In this document: positions 25,011 to 38,475 of the stretch, one piece after another
How positions within the stretch are numbered: position 1 is the stretch's first letter
Layout of the letters: each line of letters starts with the position of its first letter
NCBI RefSeq assembly: GCF_000766865.1
Contig: NZ_JNFA01000019.1
Span: 186,001 to 250,000 of the forward strand
Direction of reading: 5' to 3'
Source of the DNA: Listeria booriae
GTDB taxonomy: Bacteria; Bacillota; Bacilli; Lactobacillales; Listeriaceae
Length of the DNA stretch: 64,000 nt
Translations under genes and position numbers: made by a program
Notes under the pieces: generated by a model
The model's input: only the letters and a program-made list of their open reading frames with translations
What the model was told of the DNA's origin: nothing
Databases searched by the model: none

Positions 25011-27313
25011 TTACGTTCGATTTCCTCCATGATGTACGCTTCAATCACATCGTCTTCTTTAATGTCGTTGAATTTCTCGATTGTAATACCACATTCAAAG
25101 CCTTTAGCTACTTCTTTTGCATCGTCTTTGAAACGTTTTAGTGTCGCAATTTCTCCTTCGAAAACAACGATGCCGTCGCGGATAATACGTACGCCACTAT
25201 CACGTGTGATTTTACCATCTGTTACGTAACAACCAGCAATTGTACCGATTTTAGATACGTTGATTGTTTGACGAACTTGCGCTTGACCGATAATTTTTTC
25301 TTGGAATTCTGGGTCAAGCATCCCTTTCATCGCTGCTTCGATTTCGTCGATTGCTTTATAAATAACGCGGTGTAGACGGATATCTACGCCTTCGTTTTCA
25401 GCGCCTTCACGGGCTTGTGTTGTTGGGCGAACGTTGAAACCAATAACAATTGCATTAGATGCTGCGGCAAGTGTAATATCGGATTCGTTGATGGCACCAA
25501 CTGATGTGTGAATGATTTTAACGTTTACGCCTTCGACTTCGATTTTGCGTAAGGAAGCAGCAAGTGCTTCGACAGAACCTTGTACGTCGGCTTTGATGAT
25601 GACGTTAACTTCTTTCATTTCGCCAGCTTTCATGTGTTCGAATAAGTTTTCTAGGCTAACGCGGTTTGTTGCAGAACGTTGCTCTACAACAGCGCGGCTA
25701 GCACGCGATTCACCGACGCTACGCGCAGTTTTTTCATCTTCGAAAACAACGAAACGGTCTCCAGCTTGTGGTACGTCGCTAAGTCCAGTGATTTCAACTG
25801 GTGTACTTGGTCCTACTTTTTTCACGCGGCGGCCAAGGTCATTGACCATTGCACGAACGCGACCAAATGTATTTCCGACAACGATTGGATCGCCGACTTT
25901 TAGTGTACCGTCTTGTACTAATAGTGTCGCAACGGAACCGCGACCTTTGTCTAGCTCGGCTTCGATAACGCTACCGATAGCTAAACGGTCTGGATTGGCT
26001 CTTAATTCTTCTACTTCAGATACAAGCAAAATCATTTCTAACAAGTTATCTAGACCTTCGCCAAATTTAGCGGAAATTGGTACGAAAATTGTGTCGCCGC
26101 CCCATGCTTCTGGAACTAATTCATATTCTGTAAGTTCTTGCATTACGCGATCTGGGTTGGCTTGTGGTTTATCAATTTTGTTGACTGCTACGATAATTGG
26201 AACGTCGGCTGCTTTCGCATGGTTAATCGCTTCAATTGTTTGTGGCATAACGCCATCGTCTGCTGCTACAACAAGAATCGTAATATCCGTAATTCTTGCG
26301 CCACGTGCACGCATTGTCGTAAAGGCTGCATGACCTGGTGTATCAAGGAACGTGATTTTCTTATCGTGTACTTCTAATTGATAAGCACCGATATGCTGCG
26401 TGATTCCGCCTGCTTCACCTAGTGTTACTTTCGTGTTACGCAAGGAATCAAGCAATGTTGTTTTACCGTGATCGACGTGACCCATGATAGTAACAACGGC
26501 TGGACGCTCTACTTCTTTGCCTTTATCTTCTTCTGTTGCTTCTTCAAAATACACATCTAAATCGGTGATATCTACTTTGATTTCTTCTTCTACTTCGACA
26601 CCATACTCACCACAAATTAATTCAATGGCATCTTTGTCCAACACTTGGTTAATAGTTGCGACTACGCCTAGCATGAATAATTTTTTGATGATTTCAGATG
26701 GTTCGCGGTATAATTTACGCGCTAGTTCGCCAACTGTAAGTGATTCGGAGAAAACGATTTTTTCCGGAAGCTCTTTTGGTTTTGGCGGAGTTGGTGGTAC
26801 TGTACTGTGGTTACGTTTGCCTTTGTATTTCGTGTTGTTTTTGCGACCGCGGTTTTGGTTATTGTTGCGATTGCCGCCTTGGTTGTTACGGTTGCCACCG
26901 CCGGCATTGTTTCCACCTGGACGGTTTTGTGTGCCGCTATTGTTGTTTGGACGGTTAGCGCCGCCTTGTGTGTTGCCACCGCTTGGTTTGTTAGCACTTG
27001 CTGCTGGTTTGTTTCCGCCTTGGGACGGTTTACTATTATTATTTGGTTTCGATTGATTTGTTTTATCATTCATATTTGGTTTATTAGACCCCTTACTTTG
27101 ACCTGCTTCGTTTGTTGCTTTAGGTTGGCTGCTTGGCGCGGCAGATTCTTTTTTCGGTCCAAGCAATGTTTTGTCAAGTTGTCGTAATGCGTTTTCGTTA
27201 ATGGTAGACATGTGGTTAGCGACTTCAACGCCTAACTCTTGTAGTGTTTCAATGACTTTTTTACTAGGTAATTGGTGTTCCTTTGCGTATTCATATACAC
27301 GAACTTTACTCAT
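25007..27313 (-). CDS. infB: Translation initiation factor IF-2
   Basis: IF-2 is the GTPase that brings fMet-tRNA to the 30S subunit. The 768-residue protein has an IF2N domain ([20 protein letters not shown]), then a very Asn/Gly/Lys/Arg/Gln-rich linker (about 60-170), a second IF2N domain, and the G domain with GHVDHGKTT near 278-286, DTPGHAAF near 324-331 and NKID near 378-381, followed by domains II-IV. The ATG at 27313 follows GGAGG by eight bases; a GTG nine bases earlier is less likely. It overlaps ylxP by four bases. The linker region is low in complexity and prone to length variation between strains. Confidence 0.97.
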   Translation of the reverse strand: MSKVRVYEYAKEHQLPSKKVIETLQELGVEVANHMSTINENALRQLDKTLLGPKKESAAPSSQPKATNEAGQSKGSNKPNMNDKTNQSKPNNNSKPSQGGNKPAASANKPSGGNTQGGANRPNNNSGTQNRPGGNNAGGGNRNNQGGNRNNNQNRGRKNNTKYKGKRNHSTVPPTPPKPKELPEKIVFSESLTVGELARKLYREPSEIIKKLFMLGVVATINQVLDKDAIELICGEYGVEVEEEIKVDITDLDVYFEEATEEDKGKEVERPAVVTIMGHVDHGKTTLLDSLRNTKVTLGEAGGITQHIGAYQLEVHDKKITFLDTPGHAAFTTMRARGARITDITILVVAADDGVMPQTIEAINHAKAADVPIIVAVNKIDKPQANPDRVMQELTEYELVPEAWGGDTIFVPISAKFGEGLDNLLEMILLVSEVEELRANPDRLAIGSVIEAELDKGRGSVATLLVQDGTLKVGDPIVVGNTFGRVRAMVNDLGRRVKKVGPSTPVEITGLSDVPQAGDRFVVFEDEKTARSVGESRASRAVVEQRSATNRVSLENLFEHMKAGEMKEVNVIIKADVQGSVEALAASLRKIEVEGVNVKIIHTSVGAINESDITLAAASNAIVIGFNVRPTTQAREGAENEGVDIRLHRVIYKAIDEIEAAMKGMLDPEFQEKIIGQAQVRQTINVSKIGTIAGCYVTDGKITRDSGVRIIRDGIVVFEGEIATLKRFKDDAKEVAKGFECGITIEKFNDIKEDDVIEAYIMEEIERK

Positions 27314-27335
27314 GTGACACACCTCCGTTAAGATT

Positions 27336-27638
27336 TCACCCGAGCAGATCCGCTAATTTTGTCGCAAATCCTTTATCCATTACTGCTATAATGGCCCTTG
27401 CATCTTTACCGATTGCACCGCCAAGTTGTTCACGGGTGCCGGCTTTCACAAGCGGGACATCGTAATACTGACATTTGTTACGGATTGTTTTCTCGGTTTT
27501 TTCTGAGATATCTTCTGAAATGATGACTAACCTTGCCTTTTGACGTCTCACTTCTTTTAAAACTAATTCTTCGCCAGTTACGAGCTTACGGGCGCGAAAA
27601 GCAATTCCAAGTAAGGAATAGACTTTAGTAAGATCCAT
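27336..27638 (-). CDS. L7Ae-family K-turn RNA-binding protein YlxQ
   Basis: The 100-residue protein has the L7Ae/L30e fold pattern: [20 protein letters not shown], then [16 protein letters not shown] and [22 protein letters not shown]. subtilis YlxQ binds kink-turn RNA; its cellular target is not clear. It sits directly between ylxR and infB with spacing of about one codon on the ylxR side, so it is co-translated in the nusA-infB operon. Confidence 0.92.
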   Translation of the reverse strand: MDLTKVYSLLGIAFRARKLVTGEELVLKEVRRQKARLVIISEDISEKTEKTIRNKCQYYDVPLVKAGTREQLGGAIGKDARAIIAVMDKGFATKLADLLG

Positions 27639-27639
27639 G

Positions 27640-27915
27640 TTATGCTCCTTCGACTGTTTTTACGTATTCAATTAGCTGATCGTAAAAACCTTCTTGTTCT
27701 GGCATTTTTAGTTGTCCAAAAATACTGTTCTTCTTCTTGGCTTTCTGGGCAACGGCACTGTCGATTAGAATATAAAAACCGCGTCCTGGCGCTTTTCCGC
27801 TAGGGTCAATCGTAAGTACACCGTCTTTGGAGTAGGCAATACGTAAAAGTTCGCCTTTTGGTTTGCGTTCACCTGTTACAATACATTTTCTTAAGGGAAT
27901 TTTCTTGTTACGCAT
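27640..27915 (-). CDS. YlxR / RnpM RNA-binding protein
   Basis: This 91-residue basic protein carries the family signature KKIPLRKCIVTGERKPKGEL, then GRGFYILIDSAVAQKAKKKN. B. subtilis YlxR has been reported to bind RNase P RNA and modulate its activity (RnpM), and has also been linked to gene regulation. GGAGTG lies upstream of the ATG. It is embedded between nusA and ylxQ as in all Bacillales. Confidence 0.92.
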   Translation of the reverse strand: MRNKKIPLRKCIVTGERKPKGELLRIAYSKDGVLTIDPSGKAPGRGFYILIDSAVAQKAKKKNSIFGQLKMPEQEGFYDQLIEYVKTVEGA

Positions 27916-27933
27916 CGTGAAAAGTTCACTCCT

Positions 27934-29055
27934 TTATTCTTCGTCTTGCTCCGCTTCATCTGCCATATCAATGTCTACGCGTTCGATGACTGGGCCATCT
28001 GGGCGCGGATAGATACCAGCTTCTGTGGCAACTGTTTCACTCTTAATATCGATTTTCCAACCTGTTAGTTTCGCAGCAAGACGGGCGTTTTGACCACGTT
28101 TACCGATAGCTAAGGATAGTTGGTAGTCAGGTACGATAACGGTTGTCGCTTGTTCTTCTTCGTTTACAATGACATCTAGCACTTTGGAAGGGCTAAGCGC
28201 ATTGGCTACGAATGTGAACGGATCTGCAGACCATTCGACGATATCGATTTTTTCGCCTTTAAGTTCGTTGACGATTGCTTGCACACGTGCGCCTTTAGGT
28301 CCAACACATGAACCAACTGGATCGATTTCTGGATTTTCTGTGTAAACCGAGATTTTTGAACGGTCGCCAGCTTCACGAGCTACAGATTTAATCTCCACGA
28401 GACCTTCATAAATTTCAGGAACTTCCATTTCAAAAAGACGTTTTAAAAGACCAGGATGTGTACGAGATACGTAAATTTGCGGACCTTTTGTTGTTTTTTC
28501 GACTTTTGTTAAGTAGACTTTGATACGGTCATGTGCGCGATACGTTTCGTTTGGCATTTGCTCGTTTTGTGAGAGAATCGCTTCGATTTTACCAAGGTTG
28601 ACGTAGATGAAACGCGAGTCTTGGCGCTCAACGATACCAGTCATGATATCATCTTCGCGATCGATAAATTCATCATAAATGATGCCACGTTCTGCTTCAC
28701 GTACGCGTTGTGTTACGACTTGTTTTGCCGTTTGAGCCGCAATTCGACCGAAATCTTTCGGTGTTACTTCTAGTTCCACGACATCGCCAACTTTAAACGC
28801 CGGGTTGATTTTGTGGGCTTCTTCTACTGAAATTTCAAGTCTTGAGTCAAATACTTGATCAACAACATCTTTACGTGCCAGTACGTGCATCGAACCGTTA
28901 TCTAAGTTCAAATCTACGCGTACGTTTTGCGCTTGGTTGAAGTTACGTTTATAAGCAGACACAAGTGCCGCCTCAATTGCCTCGATAATAACATCGCGGG
29001 AAATTCCTTTATCATGTTCTAAAACATGGAGAGCATCCAATAATTCTGTGCTCAT
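27934..29055 (-). CDS. nusA: Transcription termination/antitermination factor NusA
   Basis: NusA binds RNA polymerase and stimulates pausing and intrinsic termination. The 373-residue protein has an N-terminal polymerase-binding domain (1-125), an S1 domain (about 135-200) and two KH domains (about 230-345; GPKGARVQAIVNEL and IGKRGQNARLAAKL). There are no C-terminal acidic repeats, as usual in Gram-positives. The last residues are acidic (DMADEAEQDEE). GGAGC lies upstream of the ATG. NusA could act on the hairpins that lead this same operon. Confidence 0.97.
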   Translation of the reverse strand: MSTELLDALHVLEHDKGISRDVIIEAIEAALVSAYKRNFNQAQNVRVDLNLDNGSMHVLARKDVVDQVFDSRLEISVEEAHKINPAFKVGDVVELEVTPKDFGRIAAQTAKQVVTQRVREAERGIIYDEFIDREDDIMTGIVERQDSRFIYVNLGKIEAILSQNEQMPNETYRAHDRIKVYLTKVEKTTKGPQIYVSRTHPGLLKRLFEMEVPEIYEGLVEIKSVAREAGDRSKISVYTENPEIDPVGSCVGPKGARVQAIVNELKGEKIDIVEWSADPFTFVANALSPSKVLDVIVNEEEQATTVIVPDYQLSLAIGKRGQNARLAAKLTGWKIDIKSETVATEAGIYPRPDGPVIERVDIDMADEAEQDEE

Positions 29056-29089
29056 TCTTTCTCAGCTCCTTTAATCTTTACTGCTTCCT

Positions 29090-29557
29090 TTAAAATTTAA
29101 TCGCTAGTCTTGCTTTGGCTACGCTTTTTCTCGGGATTTCGCAAACGATTTTACGCGTTTTATCGAGAATCTCAATCGTCAATGTTTCGCCGTCGTAGTT
29201 CGTGAGTGTACCTTCCCACATTTTGCGGTCGGCAATTGGTTCGTAACTTGTCACGTGGACCCACTTGCCTACTGCTTCTTCAAAATCTTTTTCTTTTTTC
29301 AGTGGTCGTTCAGCGCCTGGTGATGATACTTCTAAAAAGTAATTCTGCGTAATTGGGTCATTTTTGTCTAAGATTTCGCTTAATCGTTCGCTAACCAAGG
29401 CGCATTCATCAATGTCAATGCCACCTTCTTTATCTAAGAATACCCGTAAATACCAGTGCTTTCCTTCTTTTTCAAACGCTAAATCGACCAGTTCTAGTTG
29501 AAGCTCGCTTGCGATTGGCAAAACGATTTCTTCTACTTGTTCAAGAACTTTACTCAT
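29090..29557 (-). CDS. rimP: Ribosome maturation factor RimP
   Basis: RimP assists early assembly of the 30S subunit. The 155-residue protein contains the conserved LELVDLAFEKEGKHWYLRVFLD stretch near 20-41 (split here only for description) and LEVSSPGAERPL near 74-85. GGAGG precedes the ATG. It is the first gene of rimP-nusA-ylxR-ylxQ-infB-ylxP-rbfA-truB, and its promoter appears to lie just after polC. Confidence 0.95.
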   Translation of the reverse strand: MSKVLEQVEEIVLPIASELQLELVDLAFEKEGKHWYLRVFLDKEGGIDIDECALVSERLSEILDKNDPITQNYFLEVSSPGAERPLKKEKDFEEAVGKWVHVTSYEPIADRKMWEGTLTNYDGETLTIEILDKTRKIVCEIPRKSVAKARLAIKF

Positions 29558-29683
29558 TTTAGCCTCCTTATATTCTCGTGAATTATAAGCGTTGTCTAAC
29601 GTAGCTGATGGTGTGACTGTACTATCAAACGCAGCGTAAATTCATGTTTTACGATAAGTTAACCCTGCAAAGTTGCAAAAGGA

Positions 29684-29707
29684 AAGAGTGGGCATTAGCC
29701 CACTCTT
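29684..29707 (-). terminator. Hairpin after polC, inside the rimP leader
   Basis: AAGAGTGGGC and GCCCACTCTT form a 10-bp perfect stem with a TAAT loop; TTCCTTTTGC follows on the minus strand. It probably ends the polC transcript. It also lies about 20 nt downstream of the predicted rimP start, so it would be transcribed as part of the rimP leader. Confidence 0.75.
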
Positions 29708-29734
29708 GGTTGAGTTATCGTCATTTCGTTATTA

Positions 29735-29763
29735 ACTATAACACAAAGTCCCGCTTACTGCAA
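29735..29763 (-). promoter_or_regulatory. Promoter of the rimP-nusA-infB operon
   Basis: On the minus strand TTGCAG (29763-29758) and TATAGT (29740-29735) are 17 bp apart, with TG one base before the -10. It is a good sigma-A promoter in the gap between polC and rimP. Confidence 0.65.
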
Positions 29764-29801
29764 CCGTTACACCTTGCTTGAGCCTTTGTGTGAAGCCAAT
29801 T

Positions 29802-32800
29802 TTAAAATAAGGATAGTTGGTTTTGATCTGGTAAGCCGTCTAAACAGCCTTGGTCATCCATGTATTGGATAATCGTTTTGGACACTTTTCCGCGTTGTTG
29901 TAGGTCTTCTTTAGACAGGAATTCGCCGTCTTCACGCGCTTCTACGATAGCTTTGGCAACGTTGGTACCAAGACTTGGAATCGCGTTGAAAGGCGGGATT
30001 AACTGGTCGCCGTCGATGATGAATTCATCTGCGCTTGATTTGTATAGGTCTACTTTTTGGAAAGAGAAGCCGCGTGCTAGCATTTCATTGGCAATTTCTA
30101 GAACAGTTAGCAAATTCTTCTCTTTTGTCGAAGCTTCTAGACCTTTGGCGTTGATTTCTTGCATTTTGGCTTTGGTTGCTTCTTTTCCGTTGACCATCGC
30201 GGTTAAGTCAAAGTCATCGGCACGGACGGTGAAATAGGTCGCGTAGAAGAACAATGGATGATGGACCTTGAAATAAGCGATACGCACAGCCATTAGTACG
30301 TAGGCCGCGGCATGGGCTTTCGGGAACATGTACTTGATTTTTTTACAAGAATCAATATACCAATTCGGTACTTTGTTTTCGATCATTGCTGCTTCCATGT
30401 CTTCTGTGAGGCCTTTCCCTTTACGAACGGACTCCATGATTTGGAAGGCAAGCGAACTGTCTAACCCTTGATAAATAAGGAATACCATGATGTCATCACG
30501 ACAACCGATTACTTCGGCCAGCGAACAGATGTCATTTTTGATAAGTTCTTCGGCGTTTCCTAACCAGACGTCGGTTCCGTGTGATAGTCCGGAAATTTGG
30601 ACAAGCTCGGAAAACGTGGTCGGTTTGGTTTGTTCTAACATTTGACGAACGAAGCGGGTTCCGAACTCTGGAATGCCAAGCGTACCTGTTTTGGAATCAA
30701 TATCTGCTGGTTTTACGCCTAGTGATTCTGTGGAGCCAAATAGTTTCATCACTTCTTTGTCGTCTGTTGGGATTGTTTTTGGATCGATACCGCTTAGGTC
30801 TTGAAGCATCCGAATTGCGGTCGGATCATCGTGTCCGAGTATATCGAGTTTCAGCACGTTATCGTGAATCGAGTGGAAGTCAAAATGGGTTGTTTTCCAT
30901 TCAGAATCTGTGGCATCCGCTGGGAATTGGATTGGCGAGAAATCATATACATCCATGTAGTCCGGGATAACAATAATCCCCCCTGGATGCTGTCCTGTCG
31001 TCCGTTTAACTCCGGTACACCCTTGCACTAAACGGTCAATTTCAGCGCCACGAATCGTCATATTCATATCGCGCTCGTAATTTCGCACGTAACCAAACGC
31101 CGTCTTCTCGGCAACCGTACCAATTGTTCCAGCACGATAAACATATTCTTCACCAAAAAGTTCTTTCGTATATGCATGGGCCACTGGCTGGTATTCCCCA
31201 GAGAAGTTCAAATCAATATCGGGAACCTTATCCCCTTTAAAGCCTAGGAACGTTTCAAACGGAATATCTTGCCCTTCTTTCGTTAGCGCCGTGCCACAAT
31301 TCGGACAATCTTTATCTGGCAAATCAAATCCAGAGCCGACCGAACCATCATCGAAAAACTCGGAATGTTTACAGCTAGAGCAAATATAATGTGGCGGCAA
31401 TGGGTTTACCTCGGTGATTTCCGTCATCGTCGCAACGAGCGAAGAACCAACCGATCCACGCGAACCTACGAGATAGCCTTCATTTAGCGATTTCTTAACA
31501 AGTTTATGCGAGATCAAGTAAATAACGGCAAAACCGTGACCGATGATGCTTTTCAGTTCTTTTTCCAGTCTTGCTTCGACGATTTCTGGCAATTCGTCTC
31601 CGTAAATACTGCGCGCCATCGTGTAGCTCATATTACGAACTTCGTCTTCTGCGCCTTCGATTTTTGGCGTATATAGGTCGTCTTTAATTGGTTTTAAGTC
31701 ATCCATCCAATCAGCAACTAGGTTGGAGTTCGTCACCACGATTTCTCGCGCTTTCTCTTCTCCTAAAAAGGCAAATTCGGCGAGCATTTCGTCTGTAGAA
31801 CGGAAATGAACGTCTGGCAAAGAGGCACGGTTTAGCGGATTAGCACCACCTTGGGAGTGAATGAGAATTTTGCGGTAAATTTTATCGTTGGGATTTAAAT
31901 AATGTACGTTTCCTGTTGCAACAACTGGTTTTCCTGTTTTTTCGCCGACTTTAACAAGGTTGCGAATGATTTCTTCAAGCGCTGTCTCATCACGAACGAG
32001 CTCCCGTTCAATGAGTGGCTGGTACACAGGTTTTGGTTGTACTTCGATAAAATCGTAAAAATCGGCAATTCGTTCTGCTTCGGCCATCCCTTTTTGCATC
32101 ATTGCTTCGAAAATTTCGCCTTGATTGCAGGCAGAGCCGATGATTAGCCCTTCGCGTAGTTTTTTGAGTTGCGATCTTGGGATGCGGGGTACGCGGAAGA
32201 AATAATTGATTTGTGATAATGACACGAGTTTGAAAAGATTCTTCAGGCCAACATCGGTTTGTGCATAAATCGTTGCGTGGAATGGACGGGCACGTTTATA
32301 CGCGTCGCCTTCGCCCATGTAGTTATTAAATTGGTCATGGAAGTCAATGTCACGCATTTCTTTCGCGTCTTTAATGAGCTTCCAACCAAGATATGCCGTT
32401 GCTTCTGCATCAAAAATCGCCCGGTGATGCTGTTCTAACACGATATTGAATTTCTTCGTTAACGTGTTTAGGCGGTGATTTTTAAAATGTGGGTATAGAA
32501 AACGGGCAAGTTCTAGCGTATCAATAACGGAATTCTCGGCTTTGGTAATGCCGACTTTTTCGTAGGCGGTGTTGATGAAGCCCATATCGAATGAAGCGTT
32601 GTGGGCTACTAAAATGGCGTCGCCTGACCAATCTTTGAAATTTTGCAACACGACTTCGATTGGGTCGGAACCTTTAACCATGTCATCAGTGATACCCGTC
32701 AAGTTGATTGTCGTTGCAGAAAGCGGGTGCCCTGGGTCGACGAAAGCCTCGAATTTATCGATGATCTCGCCGTCTTTCATTTTAACGCCGGCAAGCTCGA

Positions 32801-34136
32801 TGATCGTGTCGTAAACTGCAGAAAGACCGGTTGTCTCGACGTCAAAAACAACATAGGTGGCGTCTTTTAGCGCGGTGTGTGTTTCGTTATATGCGATTGG
32901 AACGCCGTCATCGATAAGGTTGGCTTCGATGCCGTATAGAATTTTAACACCGTGTTTCTTTCCAGCACCATATGCTTCTGGGAACGACTGGGCAACGGCA
33001 TGATCGGTAATCGCGATGGCTTTATGCCCCCATTCACCTGCTTGTTGTACTAAATCATTCACGGATGACGTCGCATCCATTTGACTCATCGGTGTGTGTA
33101 AATGTAGCTCGACGCGTTTTTCATCTGCTGTATCTAAACGCTTCACGCCAGCAATTTCATTCACATCTTGAGCCATCATAATCAGGTCACGAACGAAAGT
33201 ATCCATTTGGACGCTACCACGAACACGGACCCACATACCTTTCTTCATATTTTTGAACATCGCGGCGTCTTCATTGTCACGCGAGAACATTTTTATAATA
33301 ATCGAGCTTGTATAGTCGGTGATTTTGAATTGTAACAGGCTTCGGCCACTGCGTAGTTCGCGAATTTCGGTCGCAAAAACATAGCCTTCCACCGTGATGC
33401 GGCGTTCTTCGTCGTAAATATCGCCCAATTTTTTCCGTTCTTCGTCGTCTTTGATTTTGTAGCCGATTTGGAACGGTCCAGATGGGGCTGCTCCTCCGCC
33501 ATCGCCACTTGCTTGTTGTTCTGCACGTTTTTGCATGACTTGCACGGCTTCTAACGCTTTAGCTTGATCTTCTTTTTCTTTTGCTTCTACAAATGCTTTA
33601 TACTTATCCGTTTCCGACTGATCGAGCAAACTTGTTCGCAACACCATATTTGGAAAACCTTTTTCGCGTAGGCTTTCGGCAATTGCTTGTTGAAAGCGCT
33701 GAGCAATCGTCGTCTGCTCCATCTCGTTATGTACACGAATTTCCATAAAATTAGGCGCACTAAACACCGGCGTCTGCTCTAAAAGTAACTGGCCAATCAT
33801 CGGAGACTGCTTGGCAAACGGCGTAATCGTGTCATTCCAGTAGTCTGTCACGAGCCGCTCTGTCACCGTTTCATCGCGCACATGAATCCGCATCGTCGTC
33901 TGCGCAATTTGAGCAAACGCTTGGTTCATCCCCACCCGCATCATTTGAAACAGTTCAAACGGCAAAATTTGCGCAACATCTAAGTGAAATTCCCAGACTT
34001 TATTCGTTTTATCTACAACCAATTTCTCGATTTTCCCATCTTTCGTGAAATCTTGAAATACGGCATCATTTCCTAATCCAATTTGCTGCAACAAAATTTG
34101 GAATCGTTCTTGTTTTTCGGCATCTGTAATCGACAA
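29802..34136 (-). CDS. polC: DNA polymerase III alpha subunit, PolC type
   Basis: This is the main replicative polymerase of low-GC Gram-positives. The 1444-residue protein has an N-terminal OB/tau-binding part, the PHP domain interrupted by the proofreading exonuclease ([20 protein letters not shown] near 420-440; [10 protein letters not shown] and the YLGWKL region follow), the palm ([11 protein letters not shown] near 970) and a zinc finger of four cysteines (CSSC...CPNCG). The TTG at 34136 is preferred: GAGGAG is nine bases upstream and the length then equals that of L. monocytogenes PolC. A TTG at 34145 directly abuts the ribosome site. Confidence 0.97.
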   Translation of the reverse strand: MSITDAEKQERFQILLQQIGLGNDAVFQDFTKDGKIEKLVVDKTNKVWEFHLDVAQILPFELFQMMRVGMNQAFAQIAQTTMRIHVRDETVTERLVTDYWNDTITPFAKQSPMIGQLLLEQTPVFSAPNFMEIRVHNEMEQTTIAQRFQQAIAESLREKGFPNMVLRTSLLDQSETDKYKAFVEAKEKEDQAKALEAVQVMQKRAEQQASGDGGGAAPSGPFQIGYKIKDDEERKKLGDIYDEERRITVEGYVFATEIRELRSGRSLLQFKITDYTSSIIIKMFSRDNEDAAMFKNMKKGMWVRVRGSVQMDTFVRDLIMMAQDVNEIAGVKRLDTADEKRVELHLHTPMSQMDATSSVNDLVQQAGEWGHKAIAITDHAVAQSFPEAYGAGKKHGVKILYGIEANLIDDGVPIAYNETHTALKDATYVVFDVETTGLSAVYDTIIELAGVKMKDGEIIDKFEAFVDPGHPLSATTINLTGITDDMVKGSDPIEVVLQNFKDWSGDAILVAHNASFDMGFINTAYEKVGITKAENSVIDTLELARFLYPHFKNHRLNTLTKKFNIVLEQHHRAIFDAEATAYLGWKLIKDAKEMRDIDFHDQFNNYMGEGDAYKRARPFHATIYAQTDVGLKNLFKLVSLSQINYFFRVPRIPRSQLKKLREGLIIGSACNQGEIFEAMMQKGMAEAERIADFYDFIEVQPKPVYQPLIERELVRDETALEEIIRNLVKVGEKTGKPVVATGNVHYLNPNDKIYRKILIHSQGGANPLNRASLPDVHFRSTDEMLAEFAFLGEEKAREIVVTNSNLVADWMDDLKPIKDDLYTPKIEGAEDEVRNMSYTMARSIYGDELPEIVEARLEKELKSIIGHGFAVIYLISHKLVKKSLNEGYLVGSRGSVGSSLVATMTEITEVNPLPPHYICSSCKHSEFFDDGSVGSGFDLPDKDCPNCGTALTKEGQDIPFETFLGFKGDKVPDIDLNFSGEYQPVAHAYTKELFGEEYVYRAGTIGTVAEKTAFGYVRNYERDMNMTIRGAEIDRLVQGCTGVKRTTGQHPGGIIVIPDYMDVYDFSPIQFPADATDSEWKTTHFDFHSIHDNVLKLDILGHDDPTAIRMLQDLSGIDPKTIPTDDKEVMKLFGSTESLGVKPADIDSKTGTLGIPEFGTRFVRQMLEQTKPTTFSELVQISGLSHGTDVWLGNAEELIKNDICSLAEVIGCRDDIMVFLIYQGLDSSLAFQIMESVRKGKGLTEDMEAAMIENKVPNWYIDSCKKIKYMFPKAHAAAYVLMAVRIAYFKVHHPLFFYATYFTVRADDFDLTAMVNGKEATKAKMQEINAKGLEASTKEKNLLTVLEIANEMLARGFSFQKVDLYKSSADEFIIDGDQLIPPFNAIPSLGTNVAKAIVEAREDGEFLSKEDLQQRGKVSKTIIQYMDDQGCLDGLPDQNQLSLF

Positions 34137-34165
34137 ATTTAACAACTCCTCGTGTTTGGCTTAAC

Positions 34166-34225
34166 AAAAAAACGTCTTTACACTTCGAAAATACAACACC
34201 AGACTGTATTTTACTCGTAAGGACG
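34166..34225 (-). terminator. Terminator-like hairpin immediately upstream of polC
   Basis: On the minus strand CGTCCTTAC pairs with GTAAAGACG (one G-U), and inside it AAAATACA pairs with TGTATTTT; seven T residues follow directly. The T-tract ends only about 30 nt before the polC start codon, leaving little room for a separate promoter. Confidence 0.75.
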
Positions 34226-34242
34226 ACTTCTTTTTAAATAAT

Positions 34243-34276
34243 TGCCCAGCTTTGGATAAACTGCCAAAACTGGGCA
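34243..34276 (-). terminator. Hairpin after proS
   Basis: TGCCCAG and CTGGGCA form the outer stem and TTGG/CCAA an inner one. The tail (AATTATTT) is a weak T-tract. It is probably a proS mRNA 3' end or a second control element ahead of polC. Confidence 0.6.
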
Positions 34277-34285
34277 GATTTTATA

Positions 34286-36010
<1,725 letters not shown>

Positions 36011-36041
36011 CTATTTTTATCTTACTTCCCTATTTATCTCC

Positions 36042-37307
36042 CTAGAAAAAGGCTCGCTGGATATCATTCCAGGTAACGAGAATCATTAGTACCATCAGCA
36101 ATGCAAAGCCGATAAAATGCACCATGCCTTCTTTTTTCGGATCGAGTGGTTTGCCGCGAACAAGTTCGTAGAGGAAGAACAACAATCGTCCGCCATCTAG
36201 TGCTGGTAACGGTAGCAAATTCACGATTCCTAAGTTGATGCTTAGAACCGCAGTCCAGTTAAGCAATGTTAAGAAACCATAGCTGACCACTTCTTGTGTC
36301 GAGGTATAAATCCCGACTGGTCCATTTAACATGTTCAGCGAGAAGTCACCTGTAACCATTTGGCCTAATACATGTCCGATTTGTGTAATCCAGAACCATG
36401 TTTGTGTGAAACCATACGTGATTTTTGTTACGAAGGAATCAGAACCCGGTTGTGCCACGCCGATTTTGCCGACGCTTGTGCCATCTTGGGCTTTCTCCGC
36501 TTTTGGCGTTACATCGATATCTTGTGTTTTGCCGTCGCGGTCGATTTTGAAATCAAGTTCTTTATTCGGGCTCTTCTCAACAGTAGCGTAAATATCTTGC
36601 CACGAATCGACAGCTTTTCCGTTGATAGAAATAACTTCATCGCCCTGCTTCAAGCCAGCTTCTTGCGCTGCCCCATTATCCATGACTTGCCCAATTTCAG
36701 GCGCATTCGACGGAACACTTCCTGAGACAAAGGCTAGAATCGTAAAAATAATAATAGCTAAAATAAAGTTGAATAACGGTCCTGCAAAAATTGTCATCGC
36801 GCGTTTCCCTAACGATTTCGATTGGAAAACACGGTCGTACGGTGCAATAATCGTTTCTATTTTGCCATCTACAACAATCGCATCGCTTGCTACTTGATAA
36901 CGAACAATTTTATCTTCGTCGTATTCTTCATAACCTTCGATGAATAGTTCTTTTTCCAAGTCGCTACCTGATACTTCAAGCGGCTGCACATCTTGGTATT
37001 GATCTTTGCCGTTCACGATTATTTTCGTTACGACTTCATCATCATTTAAAATCAAGCCAACGCGGTAACCCGGTTTAAGCTCTACTACTTCGCCATCTTC
37101 ACCGGCCATGCGTACGTAACCACCGATGGGGAGAAGCCTTAATGTGTACTGTGTTTCTTTCTTGCGGTAAGCAAATATTTTCGGACCAAAACCGATCGAG
37201 AAATCACGAACTAAAATACCAGACCTCTTCGCAAACAAGAAATGTCCTAGTTCATGGAAAAAGACGATTAGGCCAAAAACAAATATAAACGCAATAATGG
37301 TTGTCAT
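36042..37307 (-). CDS. rseP: Site-2 intramembrane metalloprotease RseP/RasP
   Basis: This M50-family protease cuts transmembrane segments of anti-sigma factors and signal peptides. The 421-residue protein has the zinc site HELGH at residues 18-22 in the first membrane helix, a PDZ domain (about 190-275; [20 protein letters not shown]) and the third zinc ligand in [13 protein letters not shown] near 360-372. Four membrane segments can be seen. It follows dxr by 10 bp. Confidence 0.95.
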   Translation of the reverse strand: MTTIIAFIFVFGLIVFFHELGHFLFAKRSGILVRDFSIGFGPKIFAYRKKETQYTLRLLPIGGYVRMAGEDGEVVELKPGYRVGLILNDDEVVTKIIVNGKDQYQDVQPLEVSGSDLEKELFIEGYEEYDEDKIVRYQVASDAIVVDGKIETIIAPYDRVFQSKSLGKRAMTIFAGPLFNFILAIIIFTILAFVSGSVPSNAPEIGQVMDNGAAQEAGLKQGDEVISINGKAVDSWQDIYATVEKSPNKELDFKIDRDGKTQDIDVTPKAEKAQDGTSVGKIGVAQPGSDSFVTKITYGFTQTWFWITQIGHVLGQMVTGDFSLNMLNGPVGIYTSTQEVVSYGFLTLLNWTAVLSINLGIVNLLPLPALDGGRLLFFLYELVRGKPLDPKKEGMVHFIGFALLMVLMILVTWNDIQRAFF

Positions 37308-37317
37308 TGTTTCACCT

Positions 37318-38460
37318 CTATAAAAGTGTCTTCACGTATGCACGTGTTTCCTGATCTACTTGGAAAATTGTCTCCAAATCAGGGTTTGCAATTGTCTCAT
37401 GGCGATTCATTGCATTTTCAACGAGCGCTTCGATGTCTTGGAATGCGACTTGACCATTTAGAAAACCTGCCACTGCAATTTCGTTAGCTGCATTTAAAAC
37501 AGAAGGCATCGTACCACCTATTTTACCAGCAGTGTACGCTAATTTCAACGCTGGGAAACGATGGAAATCCATTTTATCAAAGTGCAAGGCACCGAATTCT
37601 GTAATATCGAATGGTTTGTTAAATGAAATCGAGGCACGTTCTGGATGTGTCAACGCGTACTGAATCGGAACACGCATGTCCGGCAAACCAAGTTGCGCGA
37701 TATGACTACCATCTTTAAAAGCGACCATCGAATGAATCACGCTCTCGCGATGAACAACGACTTCAATATCATCATAATCTAGATTGAACAACCAATGGGC
37801 TTCAATCACTTCCAAACCTTTGTTAAACATCGTTGCTGAATCGATCGTAATTTTGTTCCCCATCGACCAATTCGGATGCGTTAAAGCTTCTGCTACTGTC
37901 ACGTTGCGCAGCTGTTCGCGCGTGCGATCACGGAAGCTACCACCAGATGCCGTCACAATTAATTTGCTAATATTCGCTGGATTCTCACCTTGCAAACATT
38001 GGTAAATCGCAGAATGTTCACTATCAACTGGAACAATGCGTACACCTTTTTCTTTTGCTGCTCGCATCACTAAATGCCCCGCTGTAACAAGTGTTTCTTT
38101 GTTCGCAATCGCAATTTCTTTTCCTGCCGCAATCGCATCAAGCGTTGGTTGTAAGCCTACACTTCCCATCACCGCATTAATCAATATATCCCCATGCGCG
38201 TATGTGGCTACTTCTTGCAAGCCTATCGCGCCATAATACACTTTCAAATTCGGAAACTCAAGCTTCAATTTCTCATAATCGCGACGATGTTCCACAGAAA
38301 CAAGTTCCGGTTTAAATTCCTCAATGACCGCCGTTCCAAGTTTCATATTTCTTCCGAATGATAATGCGACTACTTGAAATAGTTCTGGATGTTCCCGCAC
38401 AATTTCGAGCGTTTGGCTTCCGACAGAACCCGTTGCGCCCAGCAAATTAATTTTTCTCAT
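37318..38460 (-). CDS. dxr: 1-deoxy-D-xylulose 5-phosphate reductoisomerase
   Basis: This enzyme makes 2-C-methyl-erythritol 4-phosphate, the committed intermediate of the MEP isoprenoid route. The 380-residue protein has the NADPH loop [10 protein letters not shown] near 8-17, the metal/substrate motif [13 protein letters not shown] near 145-157 and SGGSFRDR near 173-180. It lies between cdsA and rseP. Listeria is notable for carrying both MEP and mevalonate routes; only the MEP gene is seen in this window. Confidence 0.97.
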   Translation of the reverse strand: MRKINLLGATGSVGSQTLEIVREHPELFQVVALSFGRNMKLGTAVIEEFKPELVSVEHRRDYEKLKLEFPNLKVYYGAIGLQEVATYAHGDILINAVMGSVGLQPTLDAIAAGKEIAIANKETLVTAGHLVMRAAKEKGVRIVPVDSEHSAIYQCLQGENPANISKLIVTASGGSFRDRTREQLRNVTVAEALTHPNWSMGNKITIDSATMFNKGLEVIEAHWLFNLDYDDIEVVVHRESVIHSMVAFKDGSHIAQLGLPDMRVPIQYALTHPERASISFNKPFDITEFGALHFDKMDFHRFPALKLAYTAGKIGGTMPSVLNAANEIAVAGFLNGQVAFQDIEALVENAMNRHETIANPDLETIFQVDQETRAYVKTLL

Positions 38461-38475
38461 TAGTACACCTCTATT

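Noticed and set aside
26800-27056. Repetitive stretch that could be a repeat array
   Set aside because: It encodes the Asn/Gly/Arg-rich IF-2 linker; repeats are short, in frame and irregular, with no spacer pattern of CRISPR or tandem-repeat elements.
26484-27187. Long plus-strand open frames opposite infB and its linker
   Set aside because: They are the antisense of the low-complexity Asn/Gly-rich IF-2 linker and G domain, have no ribosome sites and no promoter, and encode proteins of skewed composition.
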